DNA of 43,065 bases, taken from contig JAIQFN010000051.1 in NCBI GenBank assembly GCA_020073265.1, forward strand, positions 1 through 43,065. Direction: 5' to 3'. The notes below the pieces were generated by a model that had not been told where the DNA came from, ran no database searches, and worked only from the letters and a program-made list of their open reading frames with translations. Made by a program: the position numbers and the translations under genes. Shown here piece by piece: positions 1-7,926 of the stretch. Origin of the DNA: Terriglobia bacterium (GTDB taxonomy: Bacteria; Acidobacteriota; Terriglobia; Bryobacterales; Bryobacteraceae). The first letter of the stretch is position 1; each line of letters starts with the position of its first letter.

Positions 1-1296
1 GTCTTCGTCACGCGCGTGCGAGCGGCCACCGCGTTCCACGAAGAGGAGCGGGGTACGCGGCGCCTCTTCGGCCTCGGGCGCCGCTGCCTCCGTGCTCGCT
101 GCCGACTCGGCCACCGCCGCGACAGGTTCGGGCGCGGGCTCGGCGGCCAGCGGCTCGAGCTTCCCGGGCGCGGATGCGACCGGGACAAGTTCGGGCTCCG
201 GCTGCTTCGGGGCAGGCTCGGGCTCAGGTTCGGGCTTGGGTGCAGACAGCTCCGCGACCGGAGCCGGTGCGGGCACCGGCTCGGCCTCGGGCTCGGGCTT
301 GCTCGCGACGAGGATCGCCTCGGGCTGCGCGGCCGGTACGGGTGCCGGCTCGGGGAGCGCGACACCGGCGAGGGCGGTGGCGAAGTCGAGCACGCCCGGG
401 AAGCGATCGGTTGGCTTCCGGCTCATGGCGCGCGCCAGGGCGCTCGACACGTAGGCCGGCAGGTCGGGCCGCGACTCGGCGACCAGCGGGATCGGCCCCT
501 CGAGATGATGGCGCGTGATCTCCTCGAGCGTCTCACCGACGAAGGGCGGGCGACGCGCGAGGCACGCGAAGGCCAGCACCGCGAGCGCGTACTGATCGGC
601 CGCCGGTCCCAGCTCACCGGCGTCGCCGAACTGCTCGGGTGCCGTGTGGCCGTAGTTCTCCTCGATCGACTGCTCCGGGGCGCGGCGCGGCAGCGTGCCG
701 AAGGCGGCGTTGACGCCGAAGTCGGCGACGCGCGCCCAGCCTTCGGGATCGACCAGCACGTTGGCGGGCTTCAGGTTGCCGTGGATCATGCCGCGGCGGT
801 GTCCGTACTCGAGGGCGGAGCCGATCTGCTCGACGAGCCGCAGGCAGGTCTTCAGGTCCATGCGGTCGGCGGTGCGCAGCAGGTCGCCGAGCGAGCGCCC
901 CTGCACGTATTCCATCGCGTACCACACGGCCTCGTCGGTGGCGCCGAAGCTCAGCATCGAGACGAGGTGCGGGTGGTCGAGCGTGGCGGCGCGCTGCGCG
1001 TCCTTGCGGAAGCGATCGATCAGCCCGGCGGGGAGATCGTCGGAGAGCGGCAGGACCTTGAGCGAGCAGAGCCGGCCGGTCACCTGGTCGCGCGCGAGGT
1101 AGATACGCGACGTCGTGCCGCGGCGCAGCACCCCTTCGACCTGGAACTGGCGCTCCAGGGCGGGGAGGATCGGGTCGTCGAGGCGGTTCCAGTCGCTGGC
1201 CTCGACCACCACGCCGCCGGTGCGCGAGAAGCCGCACACCAGGCATTCCTGGGTGGCTTCCGAGATCTCGCCGACCGAGCAGCGGGGGCAGATCAT
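1..1296 (-). CDS. Zinc-ribbon Ser/Thr protein kinase-like protein, probable pseudokinase (3' end beyond window)
   Basis: The frame is open from an ATG at 1296 to the left edge (432 codons), so the C-terminus lies outside the window. The protein starts with a zinc-ribbon motif: Cys3, Cys6, Cys18 and Cys21 (CxxC-x11-CxxC). A Hanks-type kinase domain follows at about residues 45-305, with an N-lobe lysine (SLKVL), DFG (VADFGV) and an APE-like segment (TAPEQF). The catalytic loop reads HGNLKPAN, so the HRD aspartate is replaced by Asn174. Such a change usually abolishes or greatly weakens phosphotransfer, so a scaffold or nucleotide-sensor role is likely. After the kinase comes a long Pro/Glu/Ala linker (about 310-432), typical of tethers to a sensor or secreted domain. 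The in-frame TGA at 1345 rules out a longer start. This stretch looks more GC-rich than its neighbours. Family assignment is firm; the pseudokinase reading rests on one residue. Confidence 0.85.
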   Translation of the reverse strand, partial: MICPRCSVGEISEATQECLVCGFSRTGGVVVEASDWNRLDDPILPALERQFQVEGVLRRGTTSRIYLARDQVTGRLCSLKVLPLSDDLPAGLIDRFRKDAQRAATLDHPHLVSMLSFGATDEAVWYAMEYVQGRSLGDLLRTADRMDLKTCLRLVEQIGSALEYGHRRGMIHGNLKPANVLVDPEGWARVADFGVNAAFGTLPRRAPEQSIEENYGHTAPEQFGDAGELGPAADQYALAVLAFACLARRPPFVGETLEEITRHHLEGPIPLVAESRPDLPAYVSSALARAMSRKPTDRFPGVLDFATALAGVALPEPAPVPAAQPEAILVASKPEPEAEPVPAPAPVAELSAPKPEPEPEPAPKQPEPELVPVASAPGKLEPLAAEPAPEPVAAVAESAASTEAAAPEAEEAPRTPLLFVERGGRSHARDED

Positions 1297-1344
1297 CGTC
1301 GCGGACTCATAGCGGTGGAACGCACGGTCGATTCCATTACTCCG

Positions 1345-1485
1345 TCAAAGAATATCGAACGAATTGCTCTGGACGGTCGGCAGGCCGCCTGCATCGACAT
1401 TCAAGTTATACGTCCCGGGTGGCAGCGCGAGCATCTCGCCGAACTTCGGCGGGTTACTGCGCCAAGGTTTCAATTCGGCCGGATT
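1345..1485 (-). pseudogene. C-terminal remnant of an unidentified protein
   Basis: The minus frame ending at the TGA at 1345 reads like real coding sequence over its last ~35 codons (LPPGTYNLNVDAGGLP, then VQSNSFDIL and stop). It has no start of its own: upstream the frame runs into the 3' end of the neighbouring hydrolase gene. The 'LPPGTYNL' motif resembles beta-sandwich or PEGA-type domains, but no family can be named. It ends 48 nt before the kinase start, so the kinase may once have followed this gene in an operon. Confidence 0.35.
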
Positions 1486-1486
1486 T

Positions 1487-2482
1487 CTATGGCCTTGGCA
1501 ATGTCGAAACGCTCGTGGAACGCACGTCGTCCACGACTTCCCGGATCGCAGCGATGACCGCATCCGGGTCGTCATTTGGTATATAGTGGCCTGCGTCGCT
1601 TATAGTCCTCTGCGTGCCATGGGATGACCACGTCGCCATGTCGTTCTGCATCTCTAGCCAGGTCTTATCGAATTTCTCGGCCTCGGCCTTGGACATGTCC
1701 GGCATCGGTTTTCCATGCGTCAGCACGACGACGGGTCTTGCGCCCAGATTGCGATAAGCCCCGGCCTCATCTAATGTCGTCGGCATCGCCTCTCGTTCGG
1801 ACACCATCGGCCCGAGGGATGTAGAAAAAAAGGCCAGGGAAATCGGGGGCAGGGTGGTATTGCGGGCATGGGATGCCACCAGGCGTGGTACGCCCGTCCA
1901 TGACACCCATTTTCCAGCAGCCTGGAACGCGCTCTTCCCATCGTCCTGAATCTTTCCAAGCACGGCCTCGAAACGCTTTATCTGATCGGGATGCGAGGCA
2001 TCCACATAAACGAGGCCTGCGACCTGAGCACCATAGAGGCCCGTATAGAGGCTGACATAGGGACCGCCCAGCGAAAGCCCGACCATTACGAAGGGACCAT
2101 TCTCGCCGGCAGCAGCCAGGGTCGCGTGGAGATCACGTGCGACGCCTAAACCATCATGGGGACCGGGCTTGTCGTCGCTCCAGACCATTCCGGCGCGGCT
2201 ATAGGCGCAGGCATGCGTGAATTCCGCCACCGGACCGTAGACTTTGGCCCAGCTCAGCGAGCCAAAGTAGTCGAGACCGGTTTCAAATACGACTGTCGGG
2301 CTTCCGGTGCCGCGGCACTCGATCTGCATCCGCCGGCCGCCGATATCGACAAGACGTCCGGGGGCGGGATACGCAGCCGCGACCTGCCGGCGTTCGACCT
2401 GCTCCCAGACCGCGCCGATCACTAACAGAAGCGCAAGACATCCACTGATCGCGATGGCTACCCATTTGAGGATTCTCTTCAC
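1487..2482 (-). CDS. Alpha/beta hydrolase with N-terminal membrane anchor
   Basis: Predicted 331-residue alpha/beta-hydrolase-fold protein. An N-terminal hydrophobic helix (ILKWVAIAISGCLALLLVIG) suggests a membrane anchor or uncleaved signal, so the catalytic domain probably faces the periplasm. The nucleophile elbow is GLSLGG (GxSxG) within FVMVGLSLGGPY. The catalytic His is the one in ISDAGHYIPND near the C-terminus, and an acidic residue precedes it in the usual order. Substrate cannot be read from the sequence. The start is taken as GTG at 2482, preceded by GAAAGAG at ribosome-site distance. A frame extension to a TTG at 2524 is rejected because a TATAAT box overlaps it. The gene stands alone between gene remnants. 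Confidence 0.85.
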   Translation of the reverse strand: MKRILKWVAIAISGCLALLLVIGAVWEQVERRQVAAAYPAPGRLVDIGGRRMQIECRGTGSPTVVFETGLDYFGSLSWAKVYGPVAEFTHACAYSRAGMVWSDDKPGPHDGLGVARDLHATLAAAGENGPFVMVGLSLGGPYVSLYTGLYGAQVAGLVYVDASHPDQIKRFEAVLGKIQDDGKSAFQAAGKWVSWTGVPRLVASHARNTTLPPISLAFFSTSLGPMVSEREAMPTTLDEAGAYRNLGARPVVVLTHGKPMPDMSKAEAEKFDKTWLEMQNDMATWSSHGTQRTISDAGHYIPNDDPDAVIAAIREVVDDVRSTSVSTLPRP

Positions 2483-2523
2483 GATGAACTCTTTCGATCC
2501 AAATGCCCAACCGGGACTCGGCA

Positions 2524-2529
2524 ATTATA
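2524..2529 (-). promoter_or_regulatory. -10 box (TATAAT) of the alpha/beta hydrolase gene
   Basis: A perfect TATAAT lies on the minus strand 42 nt upstream of the chosen GTG start. No good -35 hexamer is visible at 17 nt. It would give a leader of about 35 nt containing the GAAAGAG ribosome site, which supports the GTG start at 2482. Confidence 0.45.
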
Positions 2530-2635
2530 CCCGGACCAAGCCGCCCGAGGCCTTCTTACAGATCGCGCGATCCGATCGTACACGGCGATCTGCACGCTGG
2601 GCAGCACGGAGTTTTGCCGAGCATGGCTCGTTTAG

Positions 2636-2851
2636 AGCACGACACACGAATCCGACAATTCGGCCGCCATCTTCCTCGAGTTTCACGCCGCGCTATCGGG
2701 TCCTTGTGTCGCTGAACTGTGGTTCGCCCCTCCTGTTGTCGAGATCGGACAGTTATCACGCGATCCGTTCAAGAACCGCGATCAACTCATTGCGGCGCCC
2801 TACGGGAGTGGCTCCACTCAAATCGGAATCTTGATTACGATCCACAAGTGA
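2636..2851 (+). pseudogene. Coding-like remnant, unidentified protein C-terminus
   Basis: After a TAG the plus frame stays open for 71 codons to a TGA at 2849-2851. Its translation has the make-up of a folded protein rather than a shadow (AAIFLEFHAALSGPCVAELW ... PYGSGSTQIGILITIHK). It has no plausible start codon and no recognisable family. It is probably the 3' end of a decayed gene. The rest of 2530-2876 holds nothing else I can support. Confidence 0.3.
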
Positions 2852-2876
2852 CTGTCCTGAAGATCAGCGGTGTCCA

Positions 2877-3653
2877 TCACTTGCCTTGGAAGCTGGCCGG
2901 CCTCCGCTCGCGAAAACTCGCCAGGCCTTCGCGGAAATCGTCGCTCGCGAGAATTGCAGGCATATCGTCATTGACGCGCGCCGCAGCCCGAGCCTCGCCT
3001 TCCACGATTCCCAGCCAAGCCGATCGGAGCGTGGCTTGAACACCTAACGGAGCCTGCGCCGCAATCCGCTCGGCGATGGCCACGGCCCGCTCCAACTGTT
3101 GTCCTGGTTCGGTCACTTCCTGCACCAGTCCCATTCGCAGGGCTTCCGCGGCGCCGAACTCGTCCGCGGTAAGCAGGTAGCGCATCGCGTTTCCCCATCC
3201 GGCCTCGCGCACCAGCCGGAACGTCGCGCCACCCAGCGGGTACAGCCCGCGCGCGATCTCCAGTTGCGCGAAGCGTGCGTCGCTGGCGGCGATGCGGATA
3301 TCGGCGGCCAGCATCATCTCGATGCCGATGGTGAACGTAATTCCCTGGACCGCCATCACCAGCGGCTTCGACAGATGGCTGCGCAGGCCGAACGGATCGA
3401 CTTGCCCTTCCTGCTGCGCGAACGCATCCTCGCGTCCGACCAGCGGCGCGAATTGCGCCAGGTCGATGCCGCCCGTGAAGTGCGGCCCGTGCGCGAAAAC
3501 CACGGCGCACCAAAGATCGGGATCCGCTTCGTAGTCGCCGTAAGCGCGCGCCAGGTCGCGGAACATCGGCGGGTCGAATGCATTCCGCTTTGCCACGCGA
3601 TTCAAACCGATCAGCAGCACGTGGCCGCGGCGTTCCGTTGTGATGTTGGACAT
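2877..3653 (-). CDS. Enoyl-CoA hydratase/isomerase family protein (crotonase fold)
   Basis: Predicted 258-residue crotonase-superfamily enzyme, which normally hydrates or isomerises acyl-CoA thioesters in the cytoplasm. The two oxyanion-hole segments are visible: HFTGGIDL (about residue 60) and the GITFTIGIEMMLAADIRIA helix start (about 105). The glutamate at the usual catalytic position follows in FAQLEIARGLYPLGG. The C-terminal helix and length (about 260) fit a stand-alone family member, not a fused FadB/FadJ. The start is the ATG at 3653 (MSNITTERRGH); 11 further in-frame residues upstream look non-native. Exact substrate is unknown, and no other beta-oxidation gene lies nearby. Confidence 0.9.
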   Translation of the reverse strand: MSNITTERRGHVLLIGLNRVAKRNAFDPPMFRDLARAYGDYEADPDLWCAVVFAHGPHFTGGIDLAQFAPLVGREDAFAQQEGQVDPFGLRSHLSKPLVMAVQGITFTIGIEMMLAADIRIAASDARFAQLEIARGLYPLGGATFRLVREAGWGNAMRYLLTADEFGAAEALRMGLVQEVTEPGQQLERAVAIAERIAAQAPLGVQATLRSAWLGIVEGEARAAARVNDDMPAILASDDFREGLASFRERRPASFQGK

Positions 3654-3753
3654 AGAGAGCCAGAGTACCACTGGAACGGCGGCCAACTCATCGCCGCTAC
3701 CCCGCCGCGCGCGGTGTAACCATACGGATCAGCGCTAGTATCGAATCCCGGGC

Positions 3754-3924
3754 GTGGTTTTCTCCGGCGCCATGGACGGCCCCGGCTCGGTGGTAGTGAA
3801 CGGCATGCTCTCTGTCAACTCCGGATACGGATTCGCCGGCGGCATTCCAGGAAATGTTCTGCTGGCGTTCTCCGTGGACGGAAAACAGGCCGCGCGGGCG
3901 TCTGCCAAAAAAAAAAGCGCCTGA
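3754..3924 (+). CDS. Possible small protein or gene remnant (56 aa)
   Basis: A short plus-strand frame opens after a TAG at 3737-3739, with GTG at 3754 and ATG at 3772, and ends at the TGA at 3922-3924. The glycine/valine-rich middle (SVVVNGMLSVNSGYGFAGG) looks coding-like. There is no clear ribosome site and no recognised family. Its last ten residues come from a poly-A run that belongs to a terminator on the other strand. It may be a remnant or chance; confidence is low. Confidence 0.2.
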   Translation: MVFSGAMDGPGSVVVNGMLSVNSGYGFAGGIPGNVLLAFSVDGKQAARASAKKKSA

Positions 3925-3946
3925 GTTAAACCTGCCACTCAGGCGC
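3907..3946 (-). terminator. Strong intrinsic terminator on the minus strand
   Basis: A perfect 10-bp stem (GCGCCTGAGT at 3917-3926 pairing with ACTCAGGCGC at 3937-3946) encloses a 10-nt loop. On the minus strand ten Ts follow it (A-run at 3907-3916). It would stop leftward transcription, yet the nearest gene to its right is on the plus strand, so no annotated gene uses it. Confidence 0.85.
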
Positions 3947-4143
3947 GGGACCGGAGAGGAAACATTGTTCCAGTGGTCCTAGAGTAAGACCTCATCTCTC
4001 TCAAGGGAATGAACCTCTCGATATAGAACGTTTTCCCGCCTGCTGACTTGCCTCGCACTCCTGCGCGCGCGGTACTCTTGGTACCATTACTTAGCTCGTC
4101 GCGTCGAAGTTATACAAAACGATGCGGCCTCAGGGAACCGGAC

Positions 4144-4563
4144 ATGCTGGACGCCAATCGGCGGCTGATCGAGAAGTACTACCACGAACTCTGGAACGCA
4201 TGGAACTTTGCGCTGGCGGACGAGTTGATCTCACCGTCGGTAAAATTCCATGGATCGGTGGGAATCAGCGTACAGGGTCTCAATGGCTTCCGGGAATATA
4301 TGAACCTGATTCGCTCGGCTTTTCCGGATTTTCACAATACCATCGAGGAAATGATAGCCGAAGGCGGCAGCGTGGCCGCGCGCCTCACTTATCGCGGCAC
4401 GCATCGCGGCGCCATCTTCGGCGTCGCGGCTACAGGTAGAGGCATCACTTACGATGGTCTGGCGCTTTTTCATATCGAAGGCGGCAAGATCGTCTCCGGA
4501 TACGTCTTGGGCAACGTCATCCACTTACTCGGCCAACTGGGCACTACTGTGACGGCGCGATGA
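4144..4563 (+). CDS. SnoaL-like / ester cyclase family protein (NTF2-like fold)
   Basis: Predicted 139-residue protein of the SnoaL-like polyketide cyclase/ester-cyclase group. Typical family signatures are the opening helix (ANRRLIEKYYHELWNAWNF), a centre of FPDFHNTIEEMIAEG followed by RLTYRGTHRG, and a closing IEGGKIVSGYVL strand. Members with this length and no partner domain are mostly uncharacterised small ligand-binding or isomerase-type enzymes, so no reaction is proposed. The start is the ATG at 4144 after GGGAACC; the frame is open further upstream, but that extension has no family resemblance. It is followed 67 nt later by glgC in the same direction. Confidence 0.85.
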   Translation: MLDANRRLIEKYYHELWNAWNFALADELISPSVKFHGSVGISVQGLNGFREYMNLIRSAFPDFHNTIEEMIAEGGSVAARLTYRGTHRGAIFGVAATGRGITYDGLALFHIEGGKIVSGYVLGNVIHLLGQLGTTVTAR

Positions 4564-4630
4564 ATCTTGCAACCGGGACGCCTTTTCGTTCGCGCTTCTG
4601 GCAGAATAAGCATGGACAGGATTTCTAACT

Positions 4631-5905
4631 GTGCTGCCTGAGGCTCGCAAGTTACAATTACGCATCCTGGCTTTCGTGCTGGCCGGGGGTAGAGGCACGC
4701 GCCTCTATCCACTTACTAAGGAGCGCGCTAAGCCGGCGGTTCCGTTCGGAGGCCGCTACCGCATCATTGACTTCGTCCTCAGCAATCTGATCAACTCCGG
4801 CATCTACTCCATCTACGTGCTGGTGCAGTTCAGAAGCCAGTCCTTGCTGCAGCACCTGCGCGAGGGTTGGGAGGCCAATAGCTTGCTGCGGAACCATTTC
4901 ATCATTCCGGTGCCCGCGCAAATGCGTTCTCCCGGCGAAGACTGGTATCGCGGCACGGCCGACGCGATCTATCAGAACATCAACCTGATCGAGCAAGGCG
5001 AGCCGCACCTGGTGGCCATCTTCGGCGCCGACCATATCTATCGCATGAACATCCGCGAGATGGTCGAGTTTCACATCGAGCGTGGCGCGCAGGTCACGGT
5101 CTCGGCCATTCCGGTGGAGAAAGAACAGGCGGCCGAATTCGGCGTCATCGAAACCAAGCCGGACGGCCAGATCGTCGGTTTCCATGAAAAGAAGCCGGAC
5201 GCTCCCACCATGCCGGGCGATCCCAGCCGCGTGTACGCGTCCATGGGGAACTACATCTTCTCCACTAAGCTGCTGCTGGACGAGCTCAGAGCCGATGGCG
5301 AGAATGAATCGAGCTCCCACGATTTCGGCGCCAACATTCTCCCCGGCCTGATCGGGCGCGCGGACATGTACGCCTACGATTTCCAGACCAATCGCATTCC
5401 CGGAGATCCGGCCGGTGCGCCGATATATTGGCGCGACGTGGGAACCATCGACGCCTTTTTCGACGCCAACATGGACCTGCGCTCGGTGTCGCCCGAGCTA
5501 AACCTCTATAACCGCCAGTGGCCGCTCCGTACGGCCGGTTACTTTGACGCTCCGGCCAAGTTCATCTTCGACGCGGACGGACGACGTGGCCAGGCGCTGG
5601 ATTCCATCGTGGCGGGCGGGGCCATCCTCTCCGGCGCGATGGTGCGGACCTCGGTCATCGGCCGCGCCGTGCGGGTCCACTCCCACGCCTACGTCGAGGA
5701 CTCTATCATCTTCGATAACTGCGACATAGGCCGCCGGGCCCGGGTGCGGCGGGCGATCCTCGACAAGAACGTGCACGTGCCGCCCGACGCCACCATCGGT
5801 TACGACCTGGAGCGCGACCGTCAGCTCTATCACGTCACCGACAGCGGCATCGTCGTGGTGGAGGGCCACCGTTCTCCAGTCGACATCGCCAGCATGAATT
5901 TGTAA
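4631..5905 (+). CDS. glgC: Glucose-1-phosphate adenylyltransferase (ADP-glucose pyrophosphorylase)
   Basis: This enzyme makes ADP-glucose from ATP and glucose-1-phosphate, the committed step of bacterial glycogen synthesis, in the cytoplasm. The N-terminal nucleotidyltransferase signature is clear (VLAGGRGTRLYPLTKERAKP, then VPFGGRYRIIDFVLSN). Also present are GTADAIYQN, the FGADHIYRM metal-binding region and the WRDVGTIDAFFDANMDL sugar-binding segment. The C-terminus carries the left-handed beta-helix repeats (VRVHSHAYVEDSIIFDNCDIGR). The length of 424 residues is normal. The start is GTG at 4631, eight nt after AGGA. No other glycogen gene is next to it, so it appears to be a solitary glgC ending at a large hairpin. 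Confidence 0.96.
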   Translation: MLPEARKLQLRILAFVLAGGRGTRLYPLTKERAKPAVPFGGRYRIIDFVLSNLINSGIYSIYVLVQFRSQSLLQHLREGWEANSLLRNHFIIPVPAQMRSPGEDWYRGTADAIYQNINLIEQGEPHLVAIFGADHIYRMNIREMVEFHIERGAQVTVSAIPVEKEQAAEFGVIETKPDGQIVGFHEKKPDAPTMPGDPSRVYASMGNYIFSTKLLLDELRADGENESSSHDFGANILPGLIGRADMYAYDFQTNRIPGDPAGAPIYWRDVGTIDAFFDANMDLRSVSPELNLYNRQWPLRTAGYFDAPAKFIFDADGRRGQALDSIVAGGAILSGAMVRTSVIGRAVRVHSHAYVEDSIIFDNCDIGRRARVRRAILDKNVHVPPDATIGYDLERDRQLYHVTDSGIVVVEGHRSPVDIASMNL

Positions 5906-5919
5906 CATACGGGTCTTTG

Positions 5920-6028
5920 GTTCTTTGGTTCTTTAGTTCGTTGGTTTCTTGGTTCTGGCGGATGGCCGCAAACCTGCCTGTTACGAACCAAGGAACCATA
6001 GAACCAAGGAACCAAGGAACGCTTTTTT
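5920..6028 (+). terminator. Long inverted repeat of GGTTCTT units with T-tract, after glgC
   Basis: Left arm 5920-5955 and right arm 5985-6020 pair at 30 of 36 positions. Each arm is made of degenerate tandem GGTTCTT or GGTTCCTT units. The loop is about 29 nt, and GC plus six Ts (6023-6028) follow. It can act as a terminator for glgC, but it is far longer than needed and looks like a repeat-derived element. Confidence 0.65.
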
Positions 6029-6067
6029 ATGTAACGGGTTACTCGAACCGCGTGTCGAACCTATGAG

Positions 6068-7852
6068 ATGACTCCAGCGGTAAACCCAACTGAGGAAATC
6101 ACTGTTCTTAACGGCATCCCTGCCAAGGACATACGGACACAACTGGACCTGATTCTGAGGAGCCGCTCGTTCGTCCAATCGCACCGGGTCCGCCGTTTCC
6201 TGGAGTTCGTCGTCCAGGAAAGCCTCCTGGGGCGGCCGCATCGGCTCAAAGAGTATCTGATAGGACTGGAAGTGTTCGACCGCCATGACGCTTTCGACCC
6301 GCGCGTGGACTCCATTGTTCGAGTCGAAGCGCGCCGCCTGCGTCACAAGCTCGACGAGTATTACCACGGCGAAGGTCGCGAAGACCCCATCCGTATCGTT
6401 CTCCGCAAAGGCAGCTATCTGCCGACCTACGAATATCTAAGCGCGAACAGCCCGGCCGGCATGACGCAGCGGCGCAGAATTGAAATCGCCCCGTTTTCGC
6501 TGATCGGTCCGAGCAACGCCATGCTGGTTGGCGCCGCGGATCCCGGCCCCATCGTCGAGGAGATTCAGCGCCGGCTGGCGCACGTGCTCATTCGGGAAGG
6601 CTGCTTCCAGGTGATCGCGAGGCCCCAATCGAACGGCGCCCCGAGTGCGGCCAACGGCAACGGGCACGCATCCGAGGCAGCCCGGCCCGAGTACGTCGTC
6701 CAGGGAAGCCTGGAGTTCCACCCCGACCATTTCCATCTCATCGTGCAACTCGAGCAGTGCGCCGGCGGCTCGCTGGTCTGGTCGGGCGCCATCGACGCGC
6801 AGGTTCAGGATCTCGCCCCGGTGGAGCGTCTGGCGCAATCCCTGGTCCGCGACCTGCTGGCGCCCGCCAGCGATGCGGTGTCCGCCCGAAGGCAGGCCGC
6901 ATCGAATGAGTGCCGCGACGCCTACTTGCAGGGACGTTATAACTGGAAGCTCGCTACTCCGGGCAGCATCCGCGAAAGCGTCGCCCATTTCTCAAAGGCC
7001 GTGGAATGCGACTCGGGCTATGCAGCCGCCTGGGCCGCGCTGGCCGAAGCTCTGCTGGTCAGTTCCATGTTCGGCCTGGACGCGCCCGCCGAGGCTGGCG
7101 CCCGGATGAAGGAAGCCGCCGCCAAGGCGTCCGCGCTAAACCCATCGCTTCCCGAAGCTCGCGTCGCGCTCGGATCCGTCCTGTCAATCTTGGACTGGGA
7201 TTGGGCGGCGGGCGAGCAGGCACTGAAAGAGGCCATCCAGTTGGATGGTCACGACCCGGTGGGCCACCTGGCCTACGGGATTCATCTGGCTTGCCGCGGA
7301 ATGCTCGATTCGGCTGTGGCTGAAGTGGAGAGCGCTCTCGAACTGGACCCCGCGGCGCTGTTTCCAAATTTTGTACTGGGTTGGCTGTACGGCGTCAGCC
7401 GCCGCTTCGACGAGGCCATCGCCCAGCATTTGCTGGTTTCGCGCCTAGCGCCCGACTACGGACTCCCGCACCTCGGCCTCGGCCTGGCCTATGCCGGCAA
7501 GGGTTCCTTCGCCGACGCCATCGCTCACCTTACCAACGCCTCTCAGATGAAGTGCCGGTCACTGCTGGATGGCCAGATGGGCTACTGCTACGCCCGGGCC
7601 GGCCGCCGCGATGAAGCGCTTCGCGAAATCGAAGCGCTCAGGAACCGGTCCGAGTCCAGTTACGTATCGCCGGTGAGTTTCGCTGCGATTCACTCGGGGC
7701 TGGGCGAAACGGTTCCGGCGCTCGCCTGCCTGGAACAAGCGGTGGAGCTCCACGATATGTCCCTGCCGGTCCACCTTCTGAGCGCCGAGTTCGATACGCT
7801 GCGAATTGAACCGCGTTTCCAGGCGCTGCGGCGCAGGATCGGACTGGAGTAA
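6068..7852 (+). CDS. TPR-repeat regulator with acidobacterial N-terminal domain and FlgO/TolB-N-like domain
   Basis: Predicted 594-residue cytoplasmic protein. Residues ~20-115 form a conserved domain (RSRSFVQSHRVRRFLEFVV; LKEYLIGLEVFDR; DPRVDSIVRVEARRLRHKL; RIVLRKGSYLP), seen in many acidobacterial TPR and adenylate-cyclase-like proteins and probably winged-helix-like. Residues ~135-280 resemble the FlgO/TolB N-terminal fold (EYVVQGSLEFHPDHFHLIVQL). From ~285 to the end there are about seven tetratricopeptide repeats with regular Ala/Gly/Tyr positions. No catalytic domain or membrane segment is visible. The FlgO-like plus TPR half matches in layout the C-terminal half of the kinase at 36483, so the two may act in related signalling. 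A stop separates it by 74 nt from the kinase gene at 7927. Confidence 0.7.
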   Translation: MTPAVNPTEEITVLNGIPAKDIRTQLDLILRSRSFVQSHRVRRFLEFVVQESLLGRPHRLKEYLIGLEVFDRHDAFDPRVDSIVRVEARRLRHKLDEYYHGEGREDPIRIVLRKGSYLPTYEYLSANSPAGMTQRRRIEIAPFSLIGPSNAMLVGAADPGPIVEEIQRRLAHVLIREGCFQVIARPQSNGAPSAANGNGHASEAARPEYVVQGSLEFHPDHFHLIVQLEQCAGGSLVWSGAIDAQVQDLAPVERLAQSLVRDLLAPASDAVSARRQAASNECRDAYLQGRYNWKLATPGSIRESVAHFSKAVECDSGYAAAWAALAEALLVSSMFGLDAPAEAGARMKEAAAKASALNPSLPEARVALGSVLSILDWDWAAGEQALKEAIQLDGHDPVGHLAYGIHLACRGMLDSAVAEVESALELDPAALFPNFVLGWLYGVSRRFDEAIAQHLLVSRLAPDYGLPHLGLGLAYAGKGSFADAIAHLTNASQMKCRSLLDGQMGYCYARAGRRDEALREIEALRNRSESSYVSPVSFAAIHSGLGETVPALACLEQAVELHDMSLPVHLLSAEFDTLRIEPRFQALRRRIGLE

Positions 7853-7926
7853 CCCCGCTGCCCGAGGCTCCATCGGCGCGCGGCGAAGAACCCGCGACTA
7901 AAGTTGTTAAAATTGTTACAGACGCT

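Noticed and set aside
16-1557. Plus-strand 513-codon frame
   Set aside because: It is the antisense of the kinase gene; its Arg/Gly/Leu-rich translation has no fold-like pattern, while the minus frame shows clear kinase motifs.
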